Source: Micropterix aruncella (taxonomy: Eukaryota; Arthropoda; Insecta; Lepidoptera; Micropterigidae). From it: DNA of 64,000 nucleotides. The position numbers and the translations under genes were made by a program. Each line of letters starts with the position of its first letter. Position 1 is the first letter of the stretch. Positions 45,073 to 61,454 of the stretch are shown here, piece by piece. The DNA lies in the NCBI GenBank assembly GCA_944548615.1, contig OX155957.1, forward strand, positions 3,960,795 through 4,024,794, in the 5' to 3' direction. The notes under the pieces were generated by a model. That model had not been told where the DNA came from. It ran no database searches and saw nothing but the letters and a program-made list of their open reading frames with translations.

Positions 45073-45924
45073 GCTCCCCATCTGGTTTTAATATTGTATA
45101 TTATATAACGCTTCTATAATACTGCAACTTTTTTCTGTGTCCATGGTGCTCTACCAGCAATAAACGAAATTCGCCTTCTTAACAATCATTCAAAAATCAC
45201 GTCAAATTCACTATTATTCTAAGAAGTAACGAGTTCTATTCTTTCTCCCTTCTTCCTCTCCTAATTTCCTATCCTTGGATATTCTTAGCTTTAAATATAA
45301 TATTTTGTATTTTATGTAGACAAACTTGCTGATCTTTATATCCACAACGCGCGCATGTACCAATGCACTGTGATTTGATTAGTTGTAAGATATTATCATG
45401 TCTGATGGCAATTAGCTCACCTTTTTATGTCTAAATAAATAAAGAGTTAATTTTTGTTATTATTATTATTATATATTCATAGGACTAAAAAAAGCGACGC
45501 GCAGAAAGTTATACAAATGGCGCGTATTGCCGCGCCACGCGATAAACACACCTACAGCCATCAAAATACAAAACTAAACGCCAAACTTGAATTTTATTAT
45601 TAAGTAACTCACAGAACAGCGATACAAAACTATCTGGATTTTCAAACAAAACACAACAAGAAGCTACACAAACAACAAAGTAGGTACGGAAGAGAGGCGT
45701 GCATTTGAAAAGGCGGCTTCTGTACGGCTGGGGGAAAAAGGAAACAACCCCAGAAAATTGCCATATCAAAAAAGCACATTGACTGAATATAGTAAAATAA
45801 AAAAAATACGTGTGGCACTCGGGGACTGCCGCGGTAAAGCTATTGCATAGCATTTTTAACAACTTATGCAATTATATTTATTTATTTATTTTATTTATTT
45901 TATTTTTTCTGATATCAGATAACT
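45073..45924. other. Non-coding DNA with a LINE-like tail
   Basis: 45230-45475 ends in GGCAATTAGCTCACC, AATAAATAAAG and a TTATTATTATT run, matching the plus-strand form of the tail of the CR1-like LINE at 17.7 kb. The TGCATTTGAAAAGGCGGCTT segment at 45701-45720 is inverted at about 42792-42812, so another dispersed repeat is present. Confidence 0.45.
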
Positions 45925-46018
45925 GCGCTCTATCGGAAAATGTTGAAATTATTCCGAATCATTTGCGGCTGCGGAAGCAAATGATTCGGAATAATTTAAA
46001 CATCTTCCGATAGAGCGC
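45925..46018. repeat. 42 bp-arm hairpin
   Basis: Arms 45925-45966 and 45977-46018 are complementary at 40 of 42 positions around a 10-base loop. The outer stem reads GCGCTCTATCGGAA and the inner stem ATTATTCCGAATCATTTGC. At 94 bases with a near-perfect stem it has the size of a small-RNA hairpin precursor or a tiny foldback MITE. Confidence 0.85.
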
Positions 46019-47764
46019 CGCGCACGAATTTTTTATTCGATAAAGCAAAAAAAACGGATTATTCAAAAAAATCGTAGTAAAAAGATAGATAATTAAATTA
46101 TCTTTAAAATGGTGCAGGATTCATAATAATACGCCAGATAGTATTTGCGTAGTAGTCGTTTTTGTGTTCGGTTAGACCTAATTTCACTAATTAATTACAC
46201 TATGTAATATAAACAAAATCTAAAATATTCAAAGCTAAGAATATTAGGAAAATGTTCTTGTTTAATATATATATTTTTTTAATCGTAAGCAGAACTCGCT
46301 TAGACGTAATTATCAGTTTAAAATCATTAATTTTCGTCAAGAAATTTCTTCATTCGGTCGCCGCGCTGGGCCCGCGATAAAAGCTATGCAATAGCTTAAA
46401 AATCAATTCGTAAAAACAAGTTTTTTTACTACAATTCATATCTAATCTATCATATCACATCTAATCTGTCTTTGTCCTTCCTTGCTGCCCCTCCTTGCTG
46501 ATCCCCCCCCTAAAGCCTAAAACTGAAACTGTATTATATAACCGACGAGTTATAGCTCAATTATATGATGGAAAGTCGATTAATTAGCTGTCAAAAGAAT
46601 TGCCCTCATTCAAACAAGATTACGAATATAATATAGATGAATTAACAAGTAGAATATATTAAAATGAATAAATAATTCGACTGCCAGTATAAAAAGTGAC
46701 CTACTGTATTTATAACTATTTCTAATACGTATTTTTATGAAGTATTTGTGATTTATGTATTTATCCATATATTGTAATGTACTCAACTAGACTTTATATT
46801 TGACACGAAAGACGATAAACAGGTATTTATGGTAAATTATTGCCATTTGGAGATTTAGACAACTATTTACTTAATATTTGTAGAGTTATGGTGCCCTATG
46901 ACACCCGGAATAACACAAAAATCTAACATTACCCCACGCTTCTAAATCGTGGAATAAAGAAATGGAAAACATACATAGATCGAACCTAAACGTGATACAC
47001 ATTTTTTTTGTAGGAAATTCATATAAAAATACAAAGTAATAGTAAAGCATGCGGCCTTGATGAAACAAATCTATTTTTATTTTTTCAATCTTGATCAATG
47101 GATGTTACTGCTAACGAGGGTTGGTAGCGTTTTGCGTGGTGTCATGCTCTCGTGTCGGTCTCCGATTTTTCTTCTTGTTCTGTCCAGTGTCTATTCGGTT
47201 CAGTATTTAGTCTGTGCTTCCGGTGGCTGTCGCTTTTTTGCTTTACCCGCTTTTCTACCGTGTTTTGGCGAGTAATTGTAAAATTATTGTACAAATCCAG
47301 CCTATGTAGGGTAGACATTATTTCCTTTATTAATCACGCTTTTGGTGAGGCTGCCGTGACTGAATCAGCATGGAATTAGCCGCAGTGGGGTCAAAGAGAG
47401 CACGTTCGTTAGCCCTAACAATCATGAATGCTATTTCCGAGAGGAAATGTATTGGCGGGCGGCTATGGGAGCTAACATAAAGGTGGCTTCCATAGGCGGA
47501 CGTCAATTAAATCCAAACACAGCTTCTAATTTGTACGGGGTGGGTTCCCAGGACGCCTTTCTATTTTTCATATAATATAAACCAATCCAATCGGCTGAGA
47601 GCGATCACTTAAGCTTAACTTTTTGCCTCCTCCCAGTGGGCAGGTTAATAGCCGAAGACGAAGATTGCGGTTTCTCTGAAGTCGGGCAACTCAGCAAAAA
47701 TGTAAGCTACTGTCGATTTTCTAAAAAAAATACAGTGCATTGATCGCTTGTTTCTCCACAACTA
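46019..47764. other. Non-coding DNA
   Basis: Contains the inverted partner (46450-46640) of the 42440-42640 segment and the fourth copy of the 41 kb repeat (46680-47060). A less AT-rich segment at 47095-47280 has overlapping short frames without known motifs. Confidence 0.45.
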
Positions 47765-48590
47765 GGGTTATCTACTACAACGGGAGAACCCGTCACCTCA
47801 GGAAGTTTTAACGATTGTGATCATTCTATCTCCTGTGAGGTGAGCGTAGATAACTGAGCCAATGCAAATCTGTCGTCTATCTAAATTCTAAGTCAACGCC
47901 TTACGAGACCAACGCCTTACGGCGAGGCACTGGGAAAGGTACCCATCAGGTAGCCTCGCCTCCTGTCTATCAGTTTAGGAAGGATATCTCCGTCAGAAAT
48001 TAACCATCAAGATACCTCCAACCTCCAACTGGTTACGGGTTCGAAATCGCTTGCGCGACCACTACCTGCCGTATATTCAGAGGTGATTCAGTTTGAATCT
48101 ATCGCGGACTAATGGCATCTCTTGGCGGGATCTAAATTCAGGATCAGGTAGCCAAATGGTAATTTAAGAAGTGGTTGACCCCAGGTCAACATCCACCCCC
48201 GCTGATTAGTAGACAGTATATTTCCACTGTCCACAATCCATCAGTCAGAGTGCAAAACGGATTGAATGACGCCGCATGAGAGGCGTTCTTTCAGGTAAGA
48301 CTTTAAGAGAAAATAAATTAAAATTGCTAATCATTTATTGTAAAACGTTAAAAACAATTAAACGGCCTTACATTTATTGGTACCATCACTTATGTAAACT
48401 TGATTAAAGCAACGCTGTATATTTTTCTGAGATATAAATAAATAAAGACCGATCTACCAGCCGCGAGGCCTGAGACGCAAGAATCTTACACGGGGTAGTC
48501 CTCCGCACGGGGAGGCTACTGAATAGGTGCTGAATCGTGACTTGGACCAACCCGAAACACAATGGATCTTATGGTCCAAACCGCCTGAAA
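47765..48590 (-). repeat. ~670 bp SINE-like family, old diverged copy H
   Basis: Reverse-oriented copy from ACTAGGGTTATCTACTACAAC to GAATGACGCCGCATGAG (about 48275), interrupted by ~180 bp of AT-rich DNA, then the remaining end (48458-48590, with CGCACGGGGAGGCTACTGAA). It is more diverged than the other copies, implying an older subfamily. Confidence 0.65.
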
Positions 48591-48671
48591 CCGTTCGTTA
48601 CCAAACCATTCGCTACCCATTCTAACTTCACAACTTGACCTTCTGACTTGACTTCTCAACTTCACCGCTGT

Positions 48672-49040
48672 GGTTGTCGACTACAGCGGGCGAGCCCGTC
48701 ACCTCAGGAAGTTTTAACGATTAGTCGTTCGATCTCCCTGGAGTGAGCGTAGAAGACTTGGGCACAAAACAGTCCACCATCTAGCTACGTCACAAGCCCG
48801 TAAGAGGCCAACGCCTCAACCGCGAGATAGCCAGGAATGTTACCTGGCGGGCCGACACTCACGACCTTACTTCCAATTGTGACCAGATTACTCCGGTCTC
48901 TCGATTGGTTACGAGTACGAGGTCGCTTGCGCGGTCCTCTCCCTTACGAAGCGGTGAAACGGTGTATACCGAATCTATCGCGGACCACAGCGTCCTTTGC
49001 CCGGCTGTTCACCCAGGATCGGATAGCCGATGGTCGTTTA
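48672..49040 (-). repeat. ~670 bp SINE-like family, truncated copy I
   Basis: Reverse copy from GTTGTCGACTACAGCGGGCG to GGATAGCCGATGGTCGTTTA, where similarity stops at 49040. The interior is close to copies D and G. Confidence 0.8.
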
Positions 49041-49866
49041 TATAAATAGATTTCAATGAGATTTCAATGATAATACTGAGAATTTTATCAGATATAGACT
49101 AATAAGCCTATCTGAAAATTAAATTGCGTATTTATTACGTATACCCAATTACCTGTATACCAAATTAAATATTGACTTATTTATGTAAATAATATTAAAA
49201 AATTAAAAGCTATGATTTAAAAATTCTATTGGTAATATATTATTATTGTACACTATATGTAATTGTTTGAAGAGCCATCCGCAGTGCTCCACCATAATAC
49301 TATACCACTAAAGTCGCCATATTTAGTCATCTTTAAGTCATATTTAGTCATCCTCCCGTTAACCAAATATTTACAAACTTTCAAAAAATTACCAGCACCT
49401 TAGCTGCGTGGAGGCACCAAAAGGAAAAGGAGAAGAAGACAAGACCGTACCTTAGATAGGTGTCTGCAGACAACGACAAATCCAAGACAAATCACAGAAT
49501 TCGCCCACATTTGTTGCACGACGGTAACGCTCATGACTTATATCAATTATATTATCTTTGCTAATCATTTATAAAAGTGTATAAAGGTGGTATCCAGGGT
49601 CACTATCAGTGATCGGGTTTTTTTTGTTATTCAAATAGATAACCTTCTATTAACTATTTTGTACAGTGTTAATGATATTTAAGTTTACCGGAACCTAATT
49701 GTTTTAAAATGAGCGATGAGTTGCTGGGGATTTTTGTTTTTCAGTCGGCATTTAAGGAATTTATTTGATGCTAATCACTAATCACTATTTGATTTATTTC
49801 ATAATAATCACTAAATGCACTAATCGCTTTATCGGGCCTACTTCTTTGCGATATAGTATCAATATC
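49041..49866. other. AT-rich non-coding DNA, including the left half of a direct duplication
   Basis: 49670-49866 (TTACCGGAACCTAATTG, GATGAGTTGCTGG, GGCATTTAAGGAATTTATTT, GCGATATAGTATCA) is repeated with divergence at 50580-50770, on the other side of copy J. Confidence 0.6.
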
Positions 49867-50560
49867 AACTAGAGCTGTCAACTACAACGGGCGAACCCGT
49901 CACCTCAGGAAGTTTTAAAGATATTAGATCGTTCTGTCTCTTGTGAGGTGAGCGCAGAAGACTTAAGACAAAAAACTATCCAAAGTCTAGTTATGTCAGA
50001 GGCCAACGCCTTTCGCCGAGGCACAAGGAAAGGAACCCAGTGGAAGGCCTCGCCCTGACTACCAGTTTGGAAGGATATCTTCGCCTGGAGTTAACCTTCA
50101 GGATACCTCCTGCCTCCCGACTGGTTACAGGATCGAGGTAGCTTGCGCTGTCCTCACTCTTATGAAGCGGTGATACGGTGTACATGGAAACTATCGCGGA
50201 CCAGGAAATCCTTTGCCCGGCTTATTCACCCGGGATCGGGTAGCCGAACGGCTGTTTAAAAAGCAGTTGCCATAAGATTAACAACCACCCCCGCTCTACA
50301 GGAAACATTACTGTTTCCAGACTTCCCCGGCTGTTAGCCGGAATACACAATCGATTGGCTGACGCCGCATGGTGCGCAAGCCGTCCAGGAGCGCCCGAAG
50401 GTTGACTCCTAGGGGAGACTGGCCCCAAGGTTAGGGTCTTACCCTGGCTCGCACTTGTACGTAGAGGCCGCCGGATTAGTGTTAACCCGTGAGTATGGCC
50501 GACTCTGAACACATGGGTCGTCTTGACCAAACTGCAAACAAGGCCCATTAGCTTCATATC
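49867..50560 (-). repeat. ~670 bp SINE-like family, copy J
   Basis: Near full-length reverse copy from ACTAGAGCTGTCAACTACAA to GGCCCATTAGCTTC. It lies between two diverged ~200 bp direct repeats of unrelated sequence. Confidence 0.75.
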
Positions 50561-50863
50561 TTTTGAACAGTGTTAATTATATCTATGTAAGTTTTCCGGA
50601 ACCTAATTTTAAAAATGGTTTAAAAATGTACGATGAGTTGCTGGAAATTTTTCTTTTTTACCCGGCATTTAAGGAATTTATTTTATGCTTATCACTAATC
50701 ACTGTTTGTTTTATCGGGATTACTTATTAGCGATATAGTATCAGTATCAGTACTTCTTAGCGAAAAAATATCAGTTATAACTTTTATCGATATTCCATGA
50801 ACCAGCAGTTCCCAATCGGAAAAGTTTTTTCAAGCAAATTTTAAACCTTTCTACTTATCTAGG

Positions 50864-51295
50864 GAGCTAATGGGCCCTGTTGCAATTTGGCCATTTTAAG
50901 ACCTATGTTTAGCTGATAGCTGACTGATAGCTGAGAGAGTCTGAAAACAGTTATTGTCTTTCCTAATCGGGGTAGTTGTTGGCCTTACGGCAACTTGAAA
51001 CGACTATTCGGCTACCCGACTCCGGGTGAACAACCGGCCAAAGGATGCCATGGCCTGCGATAGGTTCAGTAGATACTGCTAAGTAAGTAAGAGTACCGCG
51101 CAAGTGACCTTGAACCTGTAATCAGTTGGGAGACCTGAGTAATCTGGTTGCAACCTTAAGTAAGGGCCGAGGTTAATTAACCTAATTACCTCGCGGTAAG
51201 GCGTTGGTCTCTTACGAGCGAGTGGCGTAACTAGAAAGTGGGCTGTTTTCGTCCCAAGTCTTCTACGCTCACCTCACGGGAGAAAATCATGAATT
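50864..51295 (+). repeat. ~670 bp SINE-like family, internally deleted copy K
   Basis: Forward copy starting GGGAGCTAATGGGCCC, missing about 200 bp after the first ~50, then continuing from GAGAGTCTGAAAACAG through CTCGCGGTAAGGCGTTGG to CTACGCTCACCTCACGGGAG. Confidence 0.75.
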
Positions 51296-51948
51296 ATCAT
51301 TAAGAGAAATAGATATTATAGATGGAACTCAAAATTATTTCAAATTAATAAATTTCCACAAGATATTTACAAAATTATGTTATAAAAGTGTTAGTATAAT
51401 ATTTAAATGTTGTCAAAATAAAAAATAAAATCATTACTCGTCAAGAAATATACATTTCAGTTTTAGTAGAAACTATAAAGTAAAATATAATTATTTGCAA
51501 GATAAGTTTTAAAATACTATAACGTAGAAAAATAAGACTAATGCTACATTTTCCCCTTTTTGATTCTAAATCAAATTAAATCGTTTTTTTGTGATATCCT
51601 ATCTTGAGTATTTTTTAAATACCATTTGAGCATTACTAGGAAGTAGCCATTTAAACCAATCAAATATTGGTTCTCATTCATTTTAAATAGCAAAGAATAC
51701 GTTAAACCTAATTTCGTATTTAAATTATGTCATTGAGAATTCCTCAGAAATATTTACTATTACTTACTCCCCTTTGCAAATAATTTATTATCAAGCAATT
51801 AATGTGGAACCCTGCAAGCCGTTAGGGATGCACCTGCTGACGATTTGTTCATAGTTAACTTTATCGATAATAATTGAAACTTTGTTTTAAATAGGCATTG
51901 GTATTAGTAATAACAGTTTACTACCAAAATTTAAATAGTTTAATATAT
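51296..51948. other. AT-rich non-coding DNA
   Basis: No gene or repeat recognised. Confidence 0.55.
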
Positions 51949-52134
51949 TATAAATAGGATAGAAAACGAATTTACAGCGTGAAATTTGTAGCACCCGACG
52001 TTTCGGTGACGTTGCAGCCGCCGTTGTCCAGGGTAGACAGTTGAGTCTACCCTGGACAACGGCGGCTGCAGCGTCACCGAAACGTCGGGTGCTACAAATT
52101 TCACGTGGTAAATTCGTTTTCTATCCTATTTATA
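51949..52134. repeat. Large near-perfect palindrome with ribozyme-like arms
   Basis: Two ~90 bp arms around the 6-base loop AGTTGA (52039-52044) match with only a few differences. Each arm contains GTCACCGAAACGTCGGGTG (as CACCCGACGTTTCGGTGAC on the left), which resembles the GAAACGTC end of minimal hammerhead motifs carried by Penelope-like elements; the expected CTGANGA box reads CTGGACA here, so it is degenerate. Confidence 0.75.
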
Positions 52135-54540
52135 ATGTCAAACAACAGCGATAGTCTTCGATTTTATAGTTTAATATATACTTATATTTCGTGCTAATAT
52201 GTCTATCAAAAAAATATATAGGTATAAAATAATTTATTTAGTTTTACTTATCGCCTGTTTCTAGGAAGGCGCCGATTTTATATAATAGCAATTAAAAATG
52301 AAATTTTATAAAAAAGATGTTTTTTTATCTGTCGGTTTCATAATATAAGATCAAAATCATCAAAAAAGTGTTATAGTAAAAAAAACAAACAAAATAATTA
52401 TTAAAAACCAAAAAGTGCCTTAAATAATAAAAGCGGTTGAAAAAATAAAATAAATCCAAATATGTAATTGATATAAAAATTCATACATACATATAAGTAA
52501 CTTATACTGTCTGAGATGTACGGTGTGTAAATTATGTGTGTATAAATGAGTTACTATTTTTGAAATATCATGGGAATATATTCAATTTCCGTTCTTCCTT
52601 TGCTAATCAGCCACGAAATGAGGCATTATCCTTTTGATAAAGAGTCAAACCCTCGAAGTGGCTGGCGGATATCTAACAGAATAATATTTGCCCCATTTTT
52701 TTGGCAATTTTATGCTTTCTGATTTGCGACACCTTCTGTTACAGCCACGAAAACAATGAACTGAATATACCTCGAGAGCCAAATTATCACGGTTTTTTCC
52801 ACTTCGTATTTTTAAAAGTGTTGCTTTCATATGCTATTAAATAAATTCGAAGAAAGTTATCTCATTTCACATGTTTTTCTCAGCATTAGCTACGTGTTAT
52901 AGCTATAAAATACAACATTTATGCGAAACCGATGAGGTCAATGGGGAAATAAATAAAATAATCGATTAGTAATAGATAACCACACAGAAATGCGACTATT
53001 GTCCCGTGTTGTATTGTCGTGTATTAAATGACACTTTGAACACAAACGATAATGAGGATTGTTATAACATTCTCGTTTTATATTCACGTATGGATCGATT
53101 TATAATAAATAGATGCAAATATTGTCAGTTGTGGCTTAAAATATAAAATGTGAGATACAAAGGATCATTAATAGCACCGATTTGAACTAGCCCCATAAAA
53201 AAGCATTTTCAATTTGAATATATGCCCTAATCTTCTTTTAATTAATTTTAAACTATGTAATAAATACAATTGCGCTTAGGTTTTTAGAGTGTCTTTAAAG
53301 TATTTAAACAATAATTATTGAAATTATATGTTTATAGAATGTCCGCCCAACCATAAACTTTGCTTAGTTGGGCGGCATCGATCAGAAAATATCATTAAAT
53401 AATAGAGTATAATTTCTTACTATGGATAGTCATTTAGATACTTAATATTTTATGTCATGTTTTAAATTGTAAATTGTATTGTTATTTGTGAAGTGCTTTA
53501 TATTATTTTTTTAATATATTAAATTAAATTGTTTTTCCACCTGCGAATAATACAATTACGATTTGTTATACCAATTATATTCGTTACCACAAGAAATTAT
53601 TGTGTTTTTCAAAATTCCTTGAATAATTTCTGGTAATTAAAATTGTCAATACGGAACTCTAATTGTCAACCATTACGTGACAATTAATTGTACCTACATG
53701 TTGGCATTTTCTTTTGTTATTTTGATTGTGTTATGCTCAAAACTTGTTTTATTTATAGCAACTACACATAAATAAAAATGCTGATAAAGTATTTGGAATG
53801 AAATAATTGGCTTTAGATTTTTTCAATAGCATTAATATTCAACAAAAAGCATTACGTCAAATAAAAAAAAGCTATTTTTTGAATACCGTGACATTTGAGT
53901 TAATGTATTTTCAGATCTTTGTGTTCTAAATAGACCCTTCTACCGTCTCTTAAAATCATTCCTACAAACAACCTATTATGCTGTATAATAATCACTTCCA
54001 AATTATATTATTGAATGAGGCAAAAAAAAAAGTGGGCTCTTCTATCATCAACGTCCTTTTAATCATCCTTAAACCCTTAAATTCTTACGTACAAACAACC
54101 TGTATAGTTGTATAATAATCACTTCTAAAAAAGAATATTCTGTAGGTCCCAAAAAAGAGCACCATGTAATATATTCCTCGATTCGATTTTTTTTCCAATT
54201 CGAAAACTTTCTGTATTTCGATATTCCCGATCTCTGCTATTCAATCCCTATAGATTAATTCCATGTGCCCAATCCGTGTTTACTATCACTCTCTCAATTA
54301 ATGGCCTGATGAATATTAAATGAGATGCGGTTTTTGTAATGCCACGCAAAATTCCTCCTTTGTTTTGATACGAGAGCAGAATCGTTAATCATGGGTCACG
54401 CAAAGACTCGGCAACAAAGAGCAAATTCTTTCATTGTTTACAGCTAACTTTGTTCGCGTCGGGTCGTAGAAAACTGCGGAGCTTTTACACGGGTTGTTTT
54501 TCTCGTTAAGCCCTATTTGTATGGGCAGTGTGTGCACAAG
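52135..54540. other. AT-rich non-coding DNA
   Basis: The minus-strand open frame at 52645-52830 has no recognisable motif. A 9 bp-arm hairpin (CCGCCCAAC/GTTGGGCGG) lies at 53346-53376. Otherwise nothing seen. Confidence 0.5.
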
Positions 54541-54720
54541 CTGCTCAGTTTATTATTTTATAGTAAGGCGAGAGCTCCGGTGGCAGCGAAGGTCTTGTGA
54601 CGTCACCATTATTCGAAGTAGGAGTTAAAAAACAACAGAACGTTCGTTCTTTATAGTGAACAGAGTGTTTGCTGGCTTCGTGGTGGTATTCTAGTATAGT
54701 ATTCTATTTAATACTTTTAT
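54541..54720 (+). promoter_or_regulatory. Possible promoter with CRE octamer
   Basis: A locally GC-richer stretch (GGCGAGAGCTCCGGTGGCAG) contains the perfect octamer TGACGTCA at 54598-54605, followed by TTTATAGTGAACAGAGTG. It may be the promoter of a plus-strand gene whose body lies outside the window. Weak evidence. Confidence 0.25.
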
Positions 54721-54948
54721 ACGACTACAAGTATTAAGTTAAGGTAGATTTATGCCAGTTATTGTTACTCTTTTTACTAATAAATACGATAATTATGAAA
54801 AATATCGCATTTTCAATTTGTCAGTCTTTAAGACTAATAGTTAGTGACAGTGTTACTTGAAAACATGTTTAGTGATCTAGGGTTAAACACAAGTCTATTA
54901 AACATTTCTATTTAATCCAATATTTTAAGCTGGTTAATTATATTTTAG

Positions 54949-54996
54949 ATGTACTTTCACCAGTATGCCGGAAGTTAACGGCACAGCGGCGACGGG
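54949..54996 (+). CDS. Possible short first coding exon (speculative)
   Basis: Preceded by an acceptor-like TTATATTTTAG (AG at 54947-54948). An ATG at 54965 opens MPEVNGTAATG, and GT at 54997-54998 could serve as donor (GGG/GTAGGC). GC content rises here. It is only 10 codons and the donor is weak, so this is a guess rather than an annotation. Confidence 0.15.
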
Positions 54997-56601
<1,605 letters not shown>

Positions 56602-56603
56602 AA

Positions 56604-59314
<2,711 letters not shown>

Positions 59315-59520
59315 GCTCGCTATCAGCCAGCCATTAAATGAAAATAAAAATAAAATACTTCATTTGCTCGTTGCCATGAAATAAGATATAAATCGTAATT
59401 TCTGGTCGAGAAGTTTATACTTAAGGCTATATGATATTTACAAGAGTTAAAAACATAAGATAAAATTGTATAATATTGTTAATATTTGATTGGTTTTTTG
59501 TAAAATTTCTTTTTTTAAGA
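59315..59520. other. 206 bp spacer between the duplicated blocks
   Basis: Unique AT-rich sequence starting GCTCGCTATCAGCCAGCC; no gene or repeat recognised. Confidence 0.6.
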
Positions 59521-60266
<746 letters not shown>

Positions 60267-60287
60267 AAATGATCGTGAACTCATTTC

Positions 60288-60719
60288 ATGAACTCAGGAT
60301 CATTTCCCTGCAATCGCAGTCGTTGCAAAACATGCCCGATACACCCCCAGGCACAAGAGTTCACGAGCCCCAATACCTCCGAAAATTATTCGATCAAATC
60401 GCATGCAGATTGCAATTCGCAAAATTGCATCTACTATCTTCAATGCAAGTTCTGTGAGGCGTTTTACATTGGGGAAACCACCAACCCTCTAAGATTGAGG
60501 ATGAATAATCACAGATTCTCAGTGAGAAACAATCTGTCTAATCTTCCGATTCCACTCCACGCTCGGTCGCATGGAAAACTCTTTAACGATTGTTTTACGG
60601 TTAAGGTGGTAAAGGCCTTCCCAGAGAACACGCCTGAAATAAAGCTCAAAACATGGGAACTGGGACATATTTGGGTACTTGGAGCTTGCCATGGCAAAGG
60701 CCTGAATATTCAACACTAA
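60288..60719 (+). pseudogene. Penelope-like C-terminal linker and GIY-YIG endonuclease, truncated
   Basis: 143 codons from an ATG that is probably internal in the full protein. [14 protein letters not shown] is the cysteine linker (C-x5-C-x2-C) found between RT and endonuclease in Penelope-like elements. It is followed by a GIY-YIG nuclease fold: [30 protein letters not shown] with the conserved Arg/His helix, and LPIPLHARSHGKLF. The frame ends at TAA with LNIQH. In the intact protein this nuclease nicks the target for reverse transcription. RT is absent, so the copy is dead. No frameshift in the part that remains. Confidence 0.82.
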
Positions 60720-61019
60720 TATATACCGATACAGACACATTCCATCTTAAAGTATACACCCTTTAATATATACATATATATCTATCTGTTTTTCATACTC
60801 TCACCAACACACCCTCACAAACATGCACACCCACACACATAAACACACCCACAGTGTAGATACAAATTACACTATATATTCTCATACACTACATATTACC
60901 ATTATTTATTTCCACATCACCTAATTCTAAATCCAATATTTTATTTAAAAATGCATTTTCCCGCCCAGCACCACAGAGGAATGCGGGTAGTTGCAGGTGA
61001 CAGCTTCGACTGCAGTATT
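60720..61019 (+). other. 3' untranslated region of the Penelope-like fragment
   Basis: AC-rich stretch (ACACCCACACACATAAACAC) and AT-rich sequence between the endonuclease stop and the ribozyme-like motif; no other feature. Confidence 0.55.
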
Positions 61020-61023
61020 CTTC

Positions 61024-61066
61024 TTGCCTCTGAAGAAGGAGCCACGGCTCCGAAACGTCCGGCAAA
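61024..61066 (+). ncRNA. Minimal hammerhead ribozyme motif (Penelope type)
   Basis: Order of elements: TTGCC (stem I, 5' strand), CTGAAGA (matches the CUGANGA core), GGAGCC-AC-GGCTCC (perfect 6 bp stem II with 2-base loop), GAAACGTC (GAAA core plus self-complementary ACGT that can form a tiny stem III between two molecules, and the UC cleavage site), then GGCAA pairing with TTGCC. This is the layout of the minimal type I hammerheads described in Penelope-like elements. Cleavage is inferred, not shown. Confidence 0.7.
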
Positions 61067-61125
61067 GGTACAACCTTTACTAAACTTACAATAAAATAAA
61101 AATAATTTGAAAATTTTTCAAATAA

Positions 61126-61454
<329 letters not shown>

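Noticed and set aside
52645..52830. 61-codon minus-strand ORF with several cysteines
   Set aside because: No recognisable zinc-finger spacing and AT-driven composition.
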